NCBI GenBank assembly: GCA_021817645.1
Contig: JAKAGH010000134.1
Span: 1-8,155, forward strand
DNA length: 8,155 bases
Direction: 5' to 3'
From: Deltaproteobacteria bacterium
GTDB taxonomy: Bacteria; Desulfobacterota; Desulfobaccia; Desulfobaccales; 0-14-0-80-60-11
Shown: positions 1-5,878 of the stretch, one piece after another
Layout of the letters: each line of letters starts with the position of its first letter
How positions within the stretch are numbered: position 1 is the first letter of the stretch
Program-made: the position numbers and the translations under genes
The notes under the pieces: generated by a model
The model's input: the letters and a program-made list of their open reading frames with translations, nothing else
The model's database searches: none
What the model was told of the DNA's origin: nothing

Positions 1-572
1 TCCGATCTCTCCTCACCATGCAGGACCTCGGGGGGAGTATAGGCCTTAAGCTCCAGATGCAGGGCCTTATCACCATCTGCCGGGGGGCAGGCGAAATTGG
101 CCACCCGCACTTCGTCCCCCTTGAGGAGAATATGCAAAGGGTTCAGGGATTGATGCGCCAATCCCTGCTGATGGGCAAATGCCAGAGCCTGGCTGATCTG
201 CTCCATCAGACGGAGAGTCTGGGGCACAGGCAGACGCTGCTTCTGGGACAGGTGGGCCATCAGACTCTCGCCGTCAAAAGGCTCCTCCACCAGATAAAGT
301 CCGTCTTCCGCCTCTCCCAAAAAGGAGACCCCAAGAATGAGGGGATGCCGCAACATAAAGGACAACGCCGCTTCCTGGACCAGGATCTTCTGACCCTCGG
401 TCCAATCCGGGTCAGTGCGGGGGTAAAGCTTCAGGGCTACTTCGGTATGTAAGAGGCGATCTGCGGCCAGCCACACCTCTCCCCAGGGCTCTTCCCGGAG
501 CTGGTGCTGCAGTTGGTATCTCTGGCCGAGTTCTTCTAAGGGTTCAGAATCATCCTGCCTGGACCTGGTCAT
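1..572 (-). CDS. Protein kinase-fold protein, probable pseudokinase (partial, runs off the left edge)
   Basis: The minus strand is open from an ATG at 572 to the window edge: 190 codons with no stop, so the C-terminus is missing. The translation follows a bacterial Ser/Thr kinase N-lobe and early C-lobe. It has a weak glycine loop (WGEVWLA, residues 30-36), a β3 lysine in VALKLY (K48), an αC-like QEAALSFMLRHP (E67) and a PPE segment (180-182) at the APE position. The catalytic residues are degenerate: HRDLKPxN reads HQSLNPLH (140-147), losing the catalytic Asp, Lys and Asn, and DFG reads NFA (159-161). Retained Lys and Glu suggest nucleotide binding or a scaffold role, but phosphotransfer is unlikely. 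The start is supported by an in-frame TAA 16 codons upstream with no other usual start between, and by an AAGG-type Shine-Dalgarno 11 bases away. It is divergent from the phosphatidyltransferase gene. Domains beyond the edge, and therefore its signal or partner, cannot be seen. Confidence 0.8.
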   Translation of the reverse strand, partial: MTRSRQDDSEPLEELGQRYQLQHQLREEPWGEVWLAADRLLHTEVALKLYPRTDPDWTEGQKILVQEAALSFMLRHPLILGVSFLGEAEDGLYLVEEPFDGESLMAHLSQKQRLPVPQTLRLMEQISQALAFAHQQGLAHQSLNPLHILLKGDEVRVANFACPPADGDKALHLELKAYTPPEVLHGEERS

Positions 573-822
573 CCAAAAGCCCGCCTTGCCTGGGGTATCG
601 ACCTGCGGACAGGCCGCTTAATCATGAAACATAGCACAGAACTGCGGCACAAAAAAGCCCTTTTGCAGGGAGTCCTCCAGGCCCGGTCCATGAGCAAAAG
701 TTTAAACTCAGGCAATAAGCTGCACCCTATCCGGCTCGTTTGGGGGACGGTATTAAATTGAAAAAAGTTAACTATTTTGATAATTTTTAGGTCAAATTTA
801 AATTCTCTCTAGGACGCCCCGG
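573..822. promoter_or_regulatory. Divergent intergenic region with AT-rich promoter-like patch
   Basis: This 250-base gap separates the leftward kinase-like gene from the rightward phosphatidyltransferase gene, so it should hold promoters for both. Bases 751-810 are strikingly AT-rich compared with the coding surroundings. On the plus strand there is a TTGAAA at 758-763 and a GATAAT at 779-784, but their spacing is only 15 bases, short for a σ70 promoter. The pairing is therefore tentative. An AGGA at 811-814, eight bases before the ATG at 823, is a plausible ribosome binding site. No coding potential or convincing terminator was seen in the gap. Confidence 0.35.
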
Positions 823-1431
823 ATGTCTCTGGCTAATACCATTACCCTGGCCCGGCTGCCGCTACTGCTGCTGCTGGTGGCCTTTCTGTTCGTGCCATAC
901 TGGCACGTGCGCCTTTTGGGGTTGGGGCTGTTGATCATTCTTTACCTGATGGATTGGTTCGACGGCTATGTCGCCCGGCTCCGCAATGAGGTAACGGAGA
1001 TCGGGGCAGTGTTGGATATCGCCCTGGACCGGGCGGTGGAAAACATCCTCTGGATCACCTTCATGTACCTGGGCATGGTCCCTTTATGGGTGCCCATTAT
1101 TTTTTTGATCCGCTCTTTTATTGTGGACGGCATCCGGGGTGTGGCTCTAACCCAGGGAAAATCAGGCTTCGGCATGATGCACTCCTCCGTGGGCAGGTTT
1201 CTGGTGGCTTCCCGATTCATGCGCGCTTTTTACGGCCTGGCTAAGGCCGTGGTCTTCTGTATGTTATACTTGACCCACGCCCTGGTTTTGGAAAACCCGC
1301 AAATATTGTCGACCTTGCGTCCGCTGAACGAAGGTCTTATCTTCCTGGCTGTGGGCCTCTGCGTACTGCGGGGGATACCCGTGGTGCTGGACGGCCGCAT
1401 CTATTTTACGACCGGGAAGAGGCCGGGGTGA
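823..1431 (+). CDS. CDP-alcohol phosphatidyltransferase family protein
   Basis: This is a 202-residue integral membrane enzyme. Residues 44-69 match the full family signature D-x2-D-G-x2-A-R-x8-G-x3-D-x3-D: D44, D47, G48, A51, R52, G61, D65 and D69. Members transfer a phosphatidyl group from CDP-diacylglycerol to an alcohol, with divalent metal bound by the aspartates. Hydrophobic stretches near 8-42, 72-98, 118-133 and 160-195 suggest about five to six membrane segments. The N-terminal NTITLARLPLL resembles the opening of PgsA-type enzymes (phosphatidylglycerophosphate synthase), and the length fits. However, the LDIALDR ending of the signature also occurs in inositol-phosphate-type members, so the acceptor alcohol is left open. 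The gene is followed after 34 bases by a HAD-IB phosphatase, a pairing that would suit synthesis and dephosphorylation of a phospho-head-group. The ATG has an AGGA eight bases upstream. Confidence 0.88.
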   Translation: MSLANTITLARLPLLLLLVAFLFVPYWHVRLLGLGLLIILYLMDWFDGYVARLRNEVTEIGAVLDIALDRAVENILWITFMYLGMVPLWVPIIFLIRSFIVDGIRGVALTQGKSGFGMMHSSVGRFLVASRFMRAFYGLAKAVVFCMLYLTHALVLENPQILSTLRPLNEGLIFLAVGLCVLRGIPVVLDGRIYFTTGKRPG

Positions 1432-1465
1432 GTCAGCGCCACCCGTTTCCGGTTACAGGCACTCT

Positions 1466-2098
1466 ATGAACCGCATTGCCGCCATCTTTGACGTGGATCA
1501 GACTCTCATCCAGGGATACACCGAGCGTCTCTTCTTCCGGTATCTGCTGCGGCAAGGCCTGCTGCGGGTGCCCCGGGCCCTGACTTACCTGGGGCGGCTG
1601 GCCTGGAACCCCCAGGAGCGTTTTCGGAACAAGACCTACCTCCAGGGTCTGCCGGTGGCAGACACCCTGCGCCTGGCCAGGCAATGCTACCAGGAAGATA
1701 TCGCCCCCCGCCTGAGCCGCGCGGGCCTGGCCTGCGTCCGGGAGCACCAGTCCCAAGGACATGGGATCGTCCTGCTTACCGGTTCCCTGGCATTTCTGCT
1801 GGCGCCGCTGAAGGAGGAACTGGGTGCGGATTGGCTCATTGCCACGGAGGTGGGCCAAAACGGTCTCTGCTTTTCCGGGGAGATCACCGGCCTTCATCCC
1901 CGGGGGGAGAATAAACTACACTTGCTTTTGGAACTGTCCCGTTCACATAATCTGGATCTGCCCCATTCCTTCGCTTATGGCGACCATTTCCAGGATCTCC
2001 ATCTTTTTCACCGCATCGGCTTTCCCGTGGCGGTCAATCCCTCCTGGCGCTTGAAGCGGCAGGCCCGGAGACACCAATGGCCCATCCGCTCTTTTTGA
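1466..2098 (+). CDS. HAD superfamily subfamily IB phosphatase
   Basis: This 210-residue soluble protein has all four HAD motifs. Motif I is DVDQT (D9 nucleophile, D11 acid/base; Q replaces the usual G). Motif II is LLTGS (103-107). Motif III is K150. Motif IV is GDHFQD (172-177, with D173 and D177 as metal ligands). The cap between motifs I and II is helical, and the C-terminal FPVAVNPSWRLKRQARRHQWPI (186-207) is typical of the IB group that includes phosphoserine phosphatase-like and PgpC-like (phosphatidylglycerophosphatase C) enzymes. Members hydrolyse phosphomonoesters. Given the CDP-alcohol phosphatidyltransferase just upstream, a lipid-phosphate substrate such as phosphatidylglycerophosphate is an attractive inference but is not shown by the sequence. 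The ATG has only a weak AGG six bases upstream, so expression may rely on readthrough from the preceding gene. Confidence 0.85.
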   Translation: MNRIAAIFDVDQTLIQGYTERLFFRYLLRQGLLRVPRALTYLGRLAWNPQERFRNKTYLQGLPVADTLRLARQCYQEDIAPRLSRAGLACVREHQSQGHGIVLLTGSLAFLLAPLKEELGADWLIATEVGQNGLCFSGEITGLHPRGENKLHLLLELSRSHNLDLPHSFAYGDHFQDLHLFHRIGFPVAVNPSWRLKRQARRHQWPIRSF

Positions 2099-2125
2099 GA
2101 AGAGAAGCCGAACGTCCGCAACTGA

Positions 2126-2131
2126 TTGACA
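2126..2131 (+). promoter_or_regulatory. Perfect -35-like box before the small-protein/queD/radical SAM run
   Basis: TTGACA, the σ70 -35 consensus, lies in the 72-base gap after the HAD gene. No good -10 hexamer sits 16-18 bases downstream: TAGCTA at 2149 is poor, and TAGATA at 2153 is 21 bases away. It may mark a separate promoter for the genes from 2171 on, but this is weak evidence. Confidence 0.25.
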
Positions 2132-2170
2132 AAAGCAGGTTTTTCGAGTAGCTAGATAACAGGGTGGTTT

Positions 2171-2380
2171 ATGGATGAAGCTCTGGTAAAACAGTTGAAA
2201 CAACGGGTGGAAGACGAACTGCGCCAGCGGGAAACCGCCATCCTGGAGTTCTGGTTCAAGGAACTGAAAAGCATCGACGCCAAGCACCATAAGGAATTGG
2301 CGGCCCTGCAAAGCGATCTGCGCGCCTTTATCGGCCGGATAGAAACCCGCCTGCGCCGTCTTAAAGAAGGAAACGGCTAA
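2171..2380 (+). CDS. Small helical, charge-rich protein of unknown function
   Basis: This is a 69-residue protein I do not recognise. It is rich in Lys, Arg, Glu and Gln with regularly spaced Leu, Ile and Ala, contains no proline and has a single terminal-type glycine cluster (GNG). It is probably one or two long amphipathic helices or a coiled coil. It has no signal peptide, membrane segment or cysteine, so it is not a metal-binding protein. The core WFKELKSIDAKHHKEL (28-43) is the most distinctive part. An AGGG/GGTGG stretch precedes the ATG by about four to eight bases. The stop is six bases before the queD start, which makes co-transcription likely. The reading frame is supported by placement, ribosome binding site and composition rather than by homology. 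A short regulatory or assembly partner of a neighbour is possible. Confidence 0.65.
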   Translation: MDEALVKQLKQRVEDELRQRETAILEFWFKELKSIDAKHHKELAALQSDLRAFIGRIETRLRRLKEGNG

Positions 2381-2386
2381 CATTCC

Positions 2387-2758
2387 ATGTATGAACTAAA
2401 GATCATCACTTCATTTTCCGCGGCCCATCGCCTGGAAAACTTCTATGGCAAATGCGAGGCCCTGCATGGGCATAACTGGAAGGTGGAAGTCTTCCTGTTG
2501 GGAGAAAAGCTGGACGAGGCCGGATTGCTTCTGGATTTCGGCGTAGTCAAGGCCCGGACCCGGGAGCTGCTGGAAGAAATCGACCATAAGTACCTGAATG
2601 AACTGCCCGCGTTTAGCCACCAAAACCCGTCATCGGAAAACCTGGCCTCCTTCCTGTTTCAACGCCTGGCTGCGATCTTGAACCGGGACGGGGTGAAGGT
2701 CAGCCGGGTCAATGTGTGGGAATCAGATACTTCCTGCGCGTCATATTTTCAGGACTGA
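2387..2758 (+). CDS. queD: 6-carboxytetrahydropterin synthase family protein (QueD-like)
   Basis: This 123-residue protein is a complete PTPS/QueD-fold member. The zinc ligands are H14 (FSAAHRL), H27 and H29. The catalytic cysteine C23 lies in the C-x3-H-G-H motif (GKCEALHGHNW), which marks the QueD-type group. D66-H67 of DHKYLNE supplies the catalytic relay, PSSENLA (81-87) matches the conserved P-[ST]-x-E-N element, and E112 of WES is the pterin-anchoring glutamate. QueD converts dihydroneopterin triphosphate to 6-carboxytetrahydropterin on the path to preQ0 and queuosine. Length is normal for the family. It starts six bases after the small helical gene and ends 24 bases before a radical SAM gene. 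That radical SAM protein does not look like QueE, the next enzyme in the pathway, and no queC or queE is in view, so other pterin chemistry cannot be excluded. Confidence 0.88.
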   Translation: MYELKIITSFSAAHRLENFYGKCEALHGHNWKVEVFLLGEKLDEAGLLLDFGVVKARTRELLEEIDHKYLNELPAFSHQNPSSENLASFLFQRLAAILNRDGVKVSRVNVWESDTSCASYFQD

Positions 2759-2782
2759 CCCTGCCGGCAGGGGAGAGGGCGG

Positions 2783-4009
2783 ATGCTGCTAAGTCCGGAA
2801 GAGATGCCGGCCATGGCTCCCAAAAACCAGCCTAAGTCTTCCCTGGCCAGCCGGGCTTGGCAAATGATCCGGCACAATCCCGGCATGATCCATTCGGTCC
2901 TGCGGGAAGAATATCGCCGCCGCTGTGGCATTTCTTTAGACCGCCGCTACCGGCCGGGATTGAGTGGCCCGCCGGTGAGCCTCAGCCTCAACCTGACCCG
3001 GCGCTGCAACCTGAAGTGCCGGATGTGCGAGCAGCACCGGCATCAATCCCGCGCCTCCAAGACCCTGAGCTGGTATGACCCGGCCCGGGAACTGCCGTTG
3101 GCCGCCTGGCAGGACTTGCTGGACCAGGTGGCCTATTTCCGCCCCCGGCTCTATCTCACCGGCGGGGAGCCGCTGCTTTACCCCCGCTTTCCAGAACTTA
3201 TCCGGGAGGCCAAGAAACGGAAGTTTCTCCTGCACCTCCAGACCAACGGCACCTTGCTGGACCGGGCGGCCGATCTGCTGGTGGCCGCGGAAGTGGAGAT
3301 GGTGACGGTCTCCCTGGATGGGCCGGAGGACATCCATGACCGTGTCCGGGGGCTTAAGGGCGCGTTCCGGCGCAGCCAGGAAGGAATCGCCGCCCTGGTG
3401 GCGGCCCGGGGGAACCGCGCCGCCCCTCTGGTTCTGATCAACTGCGTCATTTCCAAAGCCAATATCCCCATCCTGGAACAGATGGCGCCTTTGGCCCTGG
3501 AAATGGGGGCCGACATCTTGCAGGTGCAACATACCATCTTTAATTCCCAGGATAATGTGGCGCACCATAATCGCTGGCTTTCCCGGGAGTTCGCCCAGAG
3601 TCACGGTCTGGACCTGATTACCCCTTCCATTCCCCCGGGCGAGTTCTACGAGAGTGAAATCACCAGGAAGGACCTGCCCCGGCTGCGGGCCGGGCTGGAA
3701 GAAGTCCGGCGCCGGGCTCAGGGCCGCCTGCGGCTGCAATTCCTGCCTAACCTGCCAGCGGCATTGCTGGAATCTTATTACCTGGATCTGAACCATCCCT
3801 TCCCCCAGGTGTGCCAGGACTTTTGGAAAGGTTGCCGGGTTATGCCCGATGGCACCGTATCACCCTGTTTGCATCTGGTGGCCGGAAATATCACTGAGCG
3901 GCCCTTCCGGGAAATCTGGAACGGCTCGCAAATGCAGCGGTTCCGCCGCCTGATCAGCCGCCGGCTTCTCCCCGGCTGCGCCCGCTGCTGCAGCCGGAGT
4001 TTTACTTAA
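2783..4009 (+). CDS. Radical SAM protein with SPASM-like C-terminal domain
   Basis: This is a 408-residue enzyme. The radical SAM cluster motif is C75-x3-C79-x2-C82 in LTRRCNLKCRMCEQH. GGEP (127-130) provides the SAM-binding glycine motif, followed by HLQTNGTLL (151-159) and TVSLDG (175-180) as expected for the partial TIM barrel. The C-terminus carries a second cysteine set: C344, C351, C362 in PDGTVSPC, and C399, C402, C403. This fits a SPASM/twitch domain binding one or two auxiliary Fe-S clusters. SPASM enzymes often modify peptides, but also act on proteins and cofactors. No small precursor-peptide gene is evident beside it. An arginine-rich N-terminal segment of about 65 residues precedes the barrel. 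The ATG at 2783 has a strong purine-rich GGGGAGAGGG upstream. An internal ATG at 2813 is an alternative. The substrate is unknown, and the length and auxiliary cysteines argue against QueE. Confidence 0.85.
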   Translation: MLLSPEEMPAMAPKNQPKSSLASRAWQMIRHNPGMIHSVLREEYRRRCGISLDRRYRPGLSGPPVSLSLNLTRRCNLKCRMCEQHRHQSRASKTLSWYDPARELPLAAWQDLLDQVAYFRPRLYLTGGEPLLYPRFPELIREAKKRKFLLHLQTNGTLLDRAADLLVAAEVEMVTVSLDGPEDIHDRVRGLKGAFRRSQEGIAALVAARGNRAAPLVLINCVISKANIPILEQMAPLALEMGADILQVQHTIFNSQDNVAHHNRWLSREFAQSHGLDLITPSIPPGEFYESEITRKDLPRLRAGLEEVRRRAQGRLRLQFLPNLPAALLESYYLDLNHPFPQVCQDFWKGCRVMPDGTVSPCLHLVAGNITERPFREIWNGSQMQRFRRLISRRLLPGCARCCSRSFT

Positions 4010-4020
4010 AGGGACAAAGA

Positions 4021-4051
4021 GGAGAGAGACGTTGCGTCTGCCCACCTCTCT
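4021..4051 (+). terminator. Bulged hairpin after the radical SAM gene
   Basis: An inner stem AGACG (4027-4031) and CGTCT (4035-4039) closes a three-base loop. After a six-base bulge, GAGAG (4022-4026) pairs with CTCTC (4046-4050). It sits 12 bases after the radical SAM stop and before the channel gene. No run of T follows, only an AT-rich TGAAAATATATTC, so it is at most a weak terminator or an mRNA-stabilising or attenuating structure. Confidence 0.3.
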
Positions 4052-4096
4052 CTGAAAATATATTCACTCTTACAGGCGGCGGCATTCCAAGGGGAA

Positions 4097-5263
4097 GTGG
4101 TTAAAGATAATATTTACAGGTTTATCGGGGTCTTGCGCCGGGAGCGGGTCTTCAACCTGCTGTTGGCAGTGTCTCTGTTGGTCCTTTTTGGGGGGATCGG
4201 TTTTTCCCTGTTCGAAGCCCAGGGAAATACCTGGCTGATCCGCTTCAGCACCGGTGTCTGGTGGTCCCTGGTCACCCTGACCACCGTGGGCTATGGGGAC
4301 GTAGTACCGCAAACTTTCCTGGGGCGCCTGGTGGGTGTCAGCCTGATGCTGGGCGGAGTGCTCAGCCTGTCCCTGCTCACCGCCACCGTGGCCTCGGTAT
4401 TCGTGGAACGCAAGTTTCGCCGGGAGAGAGGTTTGGAAGCAATCAAGACAGTCAACCACATTTTGATCCTGGGCTGGCATTATGACGGGGAAGTTCTTCT
4501 GGACCAACTGCTCAAGCGTCTGACCCCGCCGATCCCGGTGGTGCTGGTTAACCAGCTCCCCCCGGAACAGTTGGAGCGATTGAAAGAAAGATTTCACACT
4601 TTTGAGGTGCTTTACCTCTGGGGCGATCCCTCCAGGGAAGAGATTCTCGAGAAAGCCAATGTGAATCAGGCCTTCAAAGCCATTATCCTGGCGAACCGGC
4701 AAGAAGGGGAGACCGCGGCCCAGGTGGACCAACGCACCTTGCTCACCGCGCTCACCGTTAAATCCATGAACGGCAAAATCCGGGTCCTGGCGGAACTGCT
4801 GCAGCCGGAAAACCGGCCGCATCTGGAACGGGCCGGGGTGGAGGAGGTCCTGGTCCGGGGTCAATACGACAGCTCCTTGCTGGCCGGGGCCCTGGCCTCC
4901 CCCGGGCTGTATCATATCCTGTCCACTTTGCTCACCGCGGAAGGGCAGAATCTGTGGCCGGTGGCGGTCCCCAGCCGCTATCATGGCCGCACCCTGGGGG
5001 AATTGTCTGCCTTCTTGAAAGAGAAGCACCAGGCGCTGCCCGTGGCCGTCTATACCGAAGGCCGGGCCCTGGCCCTGGATGATTTGCTCTCCGGCGAGCC
5101 TTCGGGGATCGACGAGTTCATCCGCCGCAAATTTACCGAAACCGGCATGACCCACCTCTTTGGCCGCACGAAAGTGGATTGCCAGATCAATCCTCCGGAA
5201 ACCCTGATTTTGGGACCCCATCAATACGTGGTGGTCATAGCCCCCCGGCGGCCGGCCCTATGA
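4097..5263 (+). CDS. MthK-like potassium channel with RCK (TrkA-N/TrkA-C) domains
   Basis: This 388-residue protein has one pore module: a first transmembrane helix at about 19-38, a pore helix, the K+ selectivity filter TVGYGD (63-68) and a second transmembrane helix at about 76-104 containing LGG (85-87), a likely gating hinge. A cytoplasmic RCK/TrkA-N Rossmann domain follows from about 120 (ILILGWHYDG, then WGDPSREEILEKANV at 175-189), and a TrkA-C-like domain covers about 285-383. The organisation matches MthK-type ligand-gated K+ channels, which assemble as tetramers with a gating ring. The dinucleotide-binding glycines are reduced to GWxxxG, as in MthK, so ligand specificity is uncertain. 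The GTG at 4097 is the only reasonable start in the frame: AAGGGG precedes it by only two bases, and TTG at codon 13 is a weaker alternative. Its stop overlaps the ATG of the cyclic-nucleotide-binding-domain gene, which suggests functional coupling. Confidence 0.9.
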   Translation: MVKDNIYRFIGVLRRERVFNLLLAVSLLVLFGGIGFSLFEAQGNTWLIRFSTGVWWSLVTLTTVGYGDVVPQTFLGRLVGVSLMLGGVLSLSLLTATVASVFVERKFRRERGLEAIKTVNHILILGWHYDGEVLLDQLLKRLTPPIPVVLVNQLPPEQLERLKERFHTFEVLYLWGDPSREEILEKANVNQAFKAIILANRQEGETAAQVDQRTLLTALTVKSMNGKIRVLAELLQPENRPHLERAGVEEVLVRGQYDSSLLAGALASPGLYHILSTLLTAEGQNLWPVAVPSRYHGRTLGELSAFLKEKHQALPVAVYTEGRALALDDLLSGEPSGIDEFIRRKFTETGMTHLFGRTKVDCQINPPETLILGPHQYVVVIAPRRPAL

Positions 5264-5760
5264 TTCCCCAAGCCGACATAATTAAAAAAATCTTCCTCTT
5301 CCATGACCTGGAAGAAAACGAAATTCAACAAATCCTGGATCGCACCCGCCCCCGCAATTTCCCCGCGGGAGACCCCATCTTGCAGGAAGGGGAAACCGGA
5401 GAAAGTCTGTTCATTATGTGTCAGGGAGAAGTGGAAATCACCAAGGCCCTGACCCTGGTGCTGGACGAGGATACGCCCAAGGAAAAGGTGATGATCCGCC
5501 TCAAGGCCGAAGACGGGGTCTGCTTCGGGGAAATGGCCCTGCTGGAAAACGAGGCCCGGTCGGCCACCGTCACCGCTCTTTCCGACTGCAGCCTCCTGGA
5601 GCTCCAACAACAGGACTTCCTGGCCCTGATCCGGGAAAATCCGCAAATGGGCTTGAAAATAATGCTGCGCCTGGCGCAACTGCTCTCCGGCTACCTGCGG
5701 AAAAGCAACCAGGACGTGATCAAACTCACCACCGCCCTGGCCATCGCCCTGGGGGGATAA
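5260..5760 (+). CDS. Stand-alone cyclic nucleotide-binding domain protein
   Basis: This 166-residue protein is essentially one CNB (CAP-ED) domain. Helix DIIKKIFLFHDLEENEIQQIL (6-26) opens the β-roll. EGETGESLFIMCQGEVEI (43-60) is the classic β-strand and glycine turn. The phosphate-binding cassette is FGEMALLENEARSATVTA (89-106), with E91 and R100 in place to hold the ribose hydroxyl and cyclic phosphate. Helices at 116-148 follow, with a short tail and no DNA-binding helix-turn-helix, so it is not a CRP-type regulator. Start choice: ATG at 5260 forms an ATGA overlap with the channel stop. An in-frame ATG at 5179 would read 27 residues inside the channel gene, in a Pro/Ser/Gly-rich stretch lacking domain character, and is rejected. 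The likely role is cAMP or cGMP sensing for the channel, or binding of another partner. cNMP binding is predicted from motifs, and the channel link from coupling. Confidence 0.85.
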   Translation: MIPQADIIKKIFLFHDLEENEIQQILDRTRPRNFPAGDPILQEGETGESLFIMCQGEVEITKALTLVLDEDTPKEKVMIRLKAEDGVCFGEMALLENEARSATVTALSDCSLLELQQQDFLALIRENPQMGLKIMLRLAQLLSGYLRKSNQDVIKLTTALAIALGG

Positions 5761-5766
5761 GATGAG

Positions 5767-5863
5767 AGTGATCAGTCATCAGTAATCAGTTTTTTTCAGT
5801 TTTTTTACTGATCACTGTCACTGTCACTGATCACTGATTACCGGCCACTGGCCGCTGACCACT
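5767..5863. repeat. Period-7 inverted-repeat element 1 (AGTNATC / GRYCACT heptamers)
   Basis: This element fills most of the gap between the CNB gene and yedF. The left arm is three consecutive heptamers, AGTGATC (5767-5773), AGTCATC and AGTAATC, followed by AGT. The spacer is two copies of CAG plus seven T (5787-5796 and 5797-5806). The right arm runs in the opposite sense: GATCACT (5810-5816), two hexamers GTCACT, GATCACT, GATTACC, GGCCACT, GGCCGCT and GACCACT (ending 5863). Perfect nine-base inverted pairs include GTGATCAGT (5768-5776) with ACTGATCAC (5807-5815), and GTAATCAGT (5782-5790) with ACTGATTAC (5833-5841). In RNA this would fold into alternative long hairpins. It starts six bases after the CNB stop and ends just before the yedF ribosome binding site, so it could affect termination or yedF translation. 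Confidence 0.85.
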
Positions 5864-5878
5864 AATTAGGGGAAATAT

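Noticed and set aside
18..452. A plus-strand frame of 144 codons at the left edge
   Set aside because: The minus strand here encodes a kinase-fold protein with recognisable motif positions. The plus-strand product has none.
2171..2380. Small protein as a RiPP precursor for the SPASM enzyme
   Set aside because: It is evenly charged and helical, with no cysteine, no Gly-rich or repeated core and no leader-like cleavage site.
2936..3796. A 286-codon open frame antisense to the radical SAM gene
   Set aside because: It overlaps the cysteine-motif-bearing gene entirely and its product is low-complexity, so it is a shadow frame.
2783..4009. Radical SAM protein as QueE because it follows queD
   Set aside because: QueE is far shorter and lacks a SPASM-like cysteine cluster. 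This 408-residue protein has six extra C-terminal cysteines.
4070..5224. A 384-codon open frame antisense to the channel gene
   Set aside because: The opposite strand encodes a channel with a TVGYGD filter and RCK domains. The antisense product is a Gln/Gly/His-rich string with no domain, typical of a GC-rich shadow frame.
5179..5262. An upstream ATG extending the CNB protein by 27 residues
   Set aside because: The extension lies inside the channel gene and encodes a disordered Pro/Ser/Gly stretch. The ATGA overlap at 5260 is a better start.
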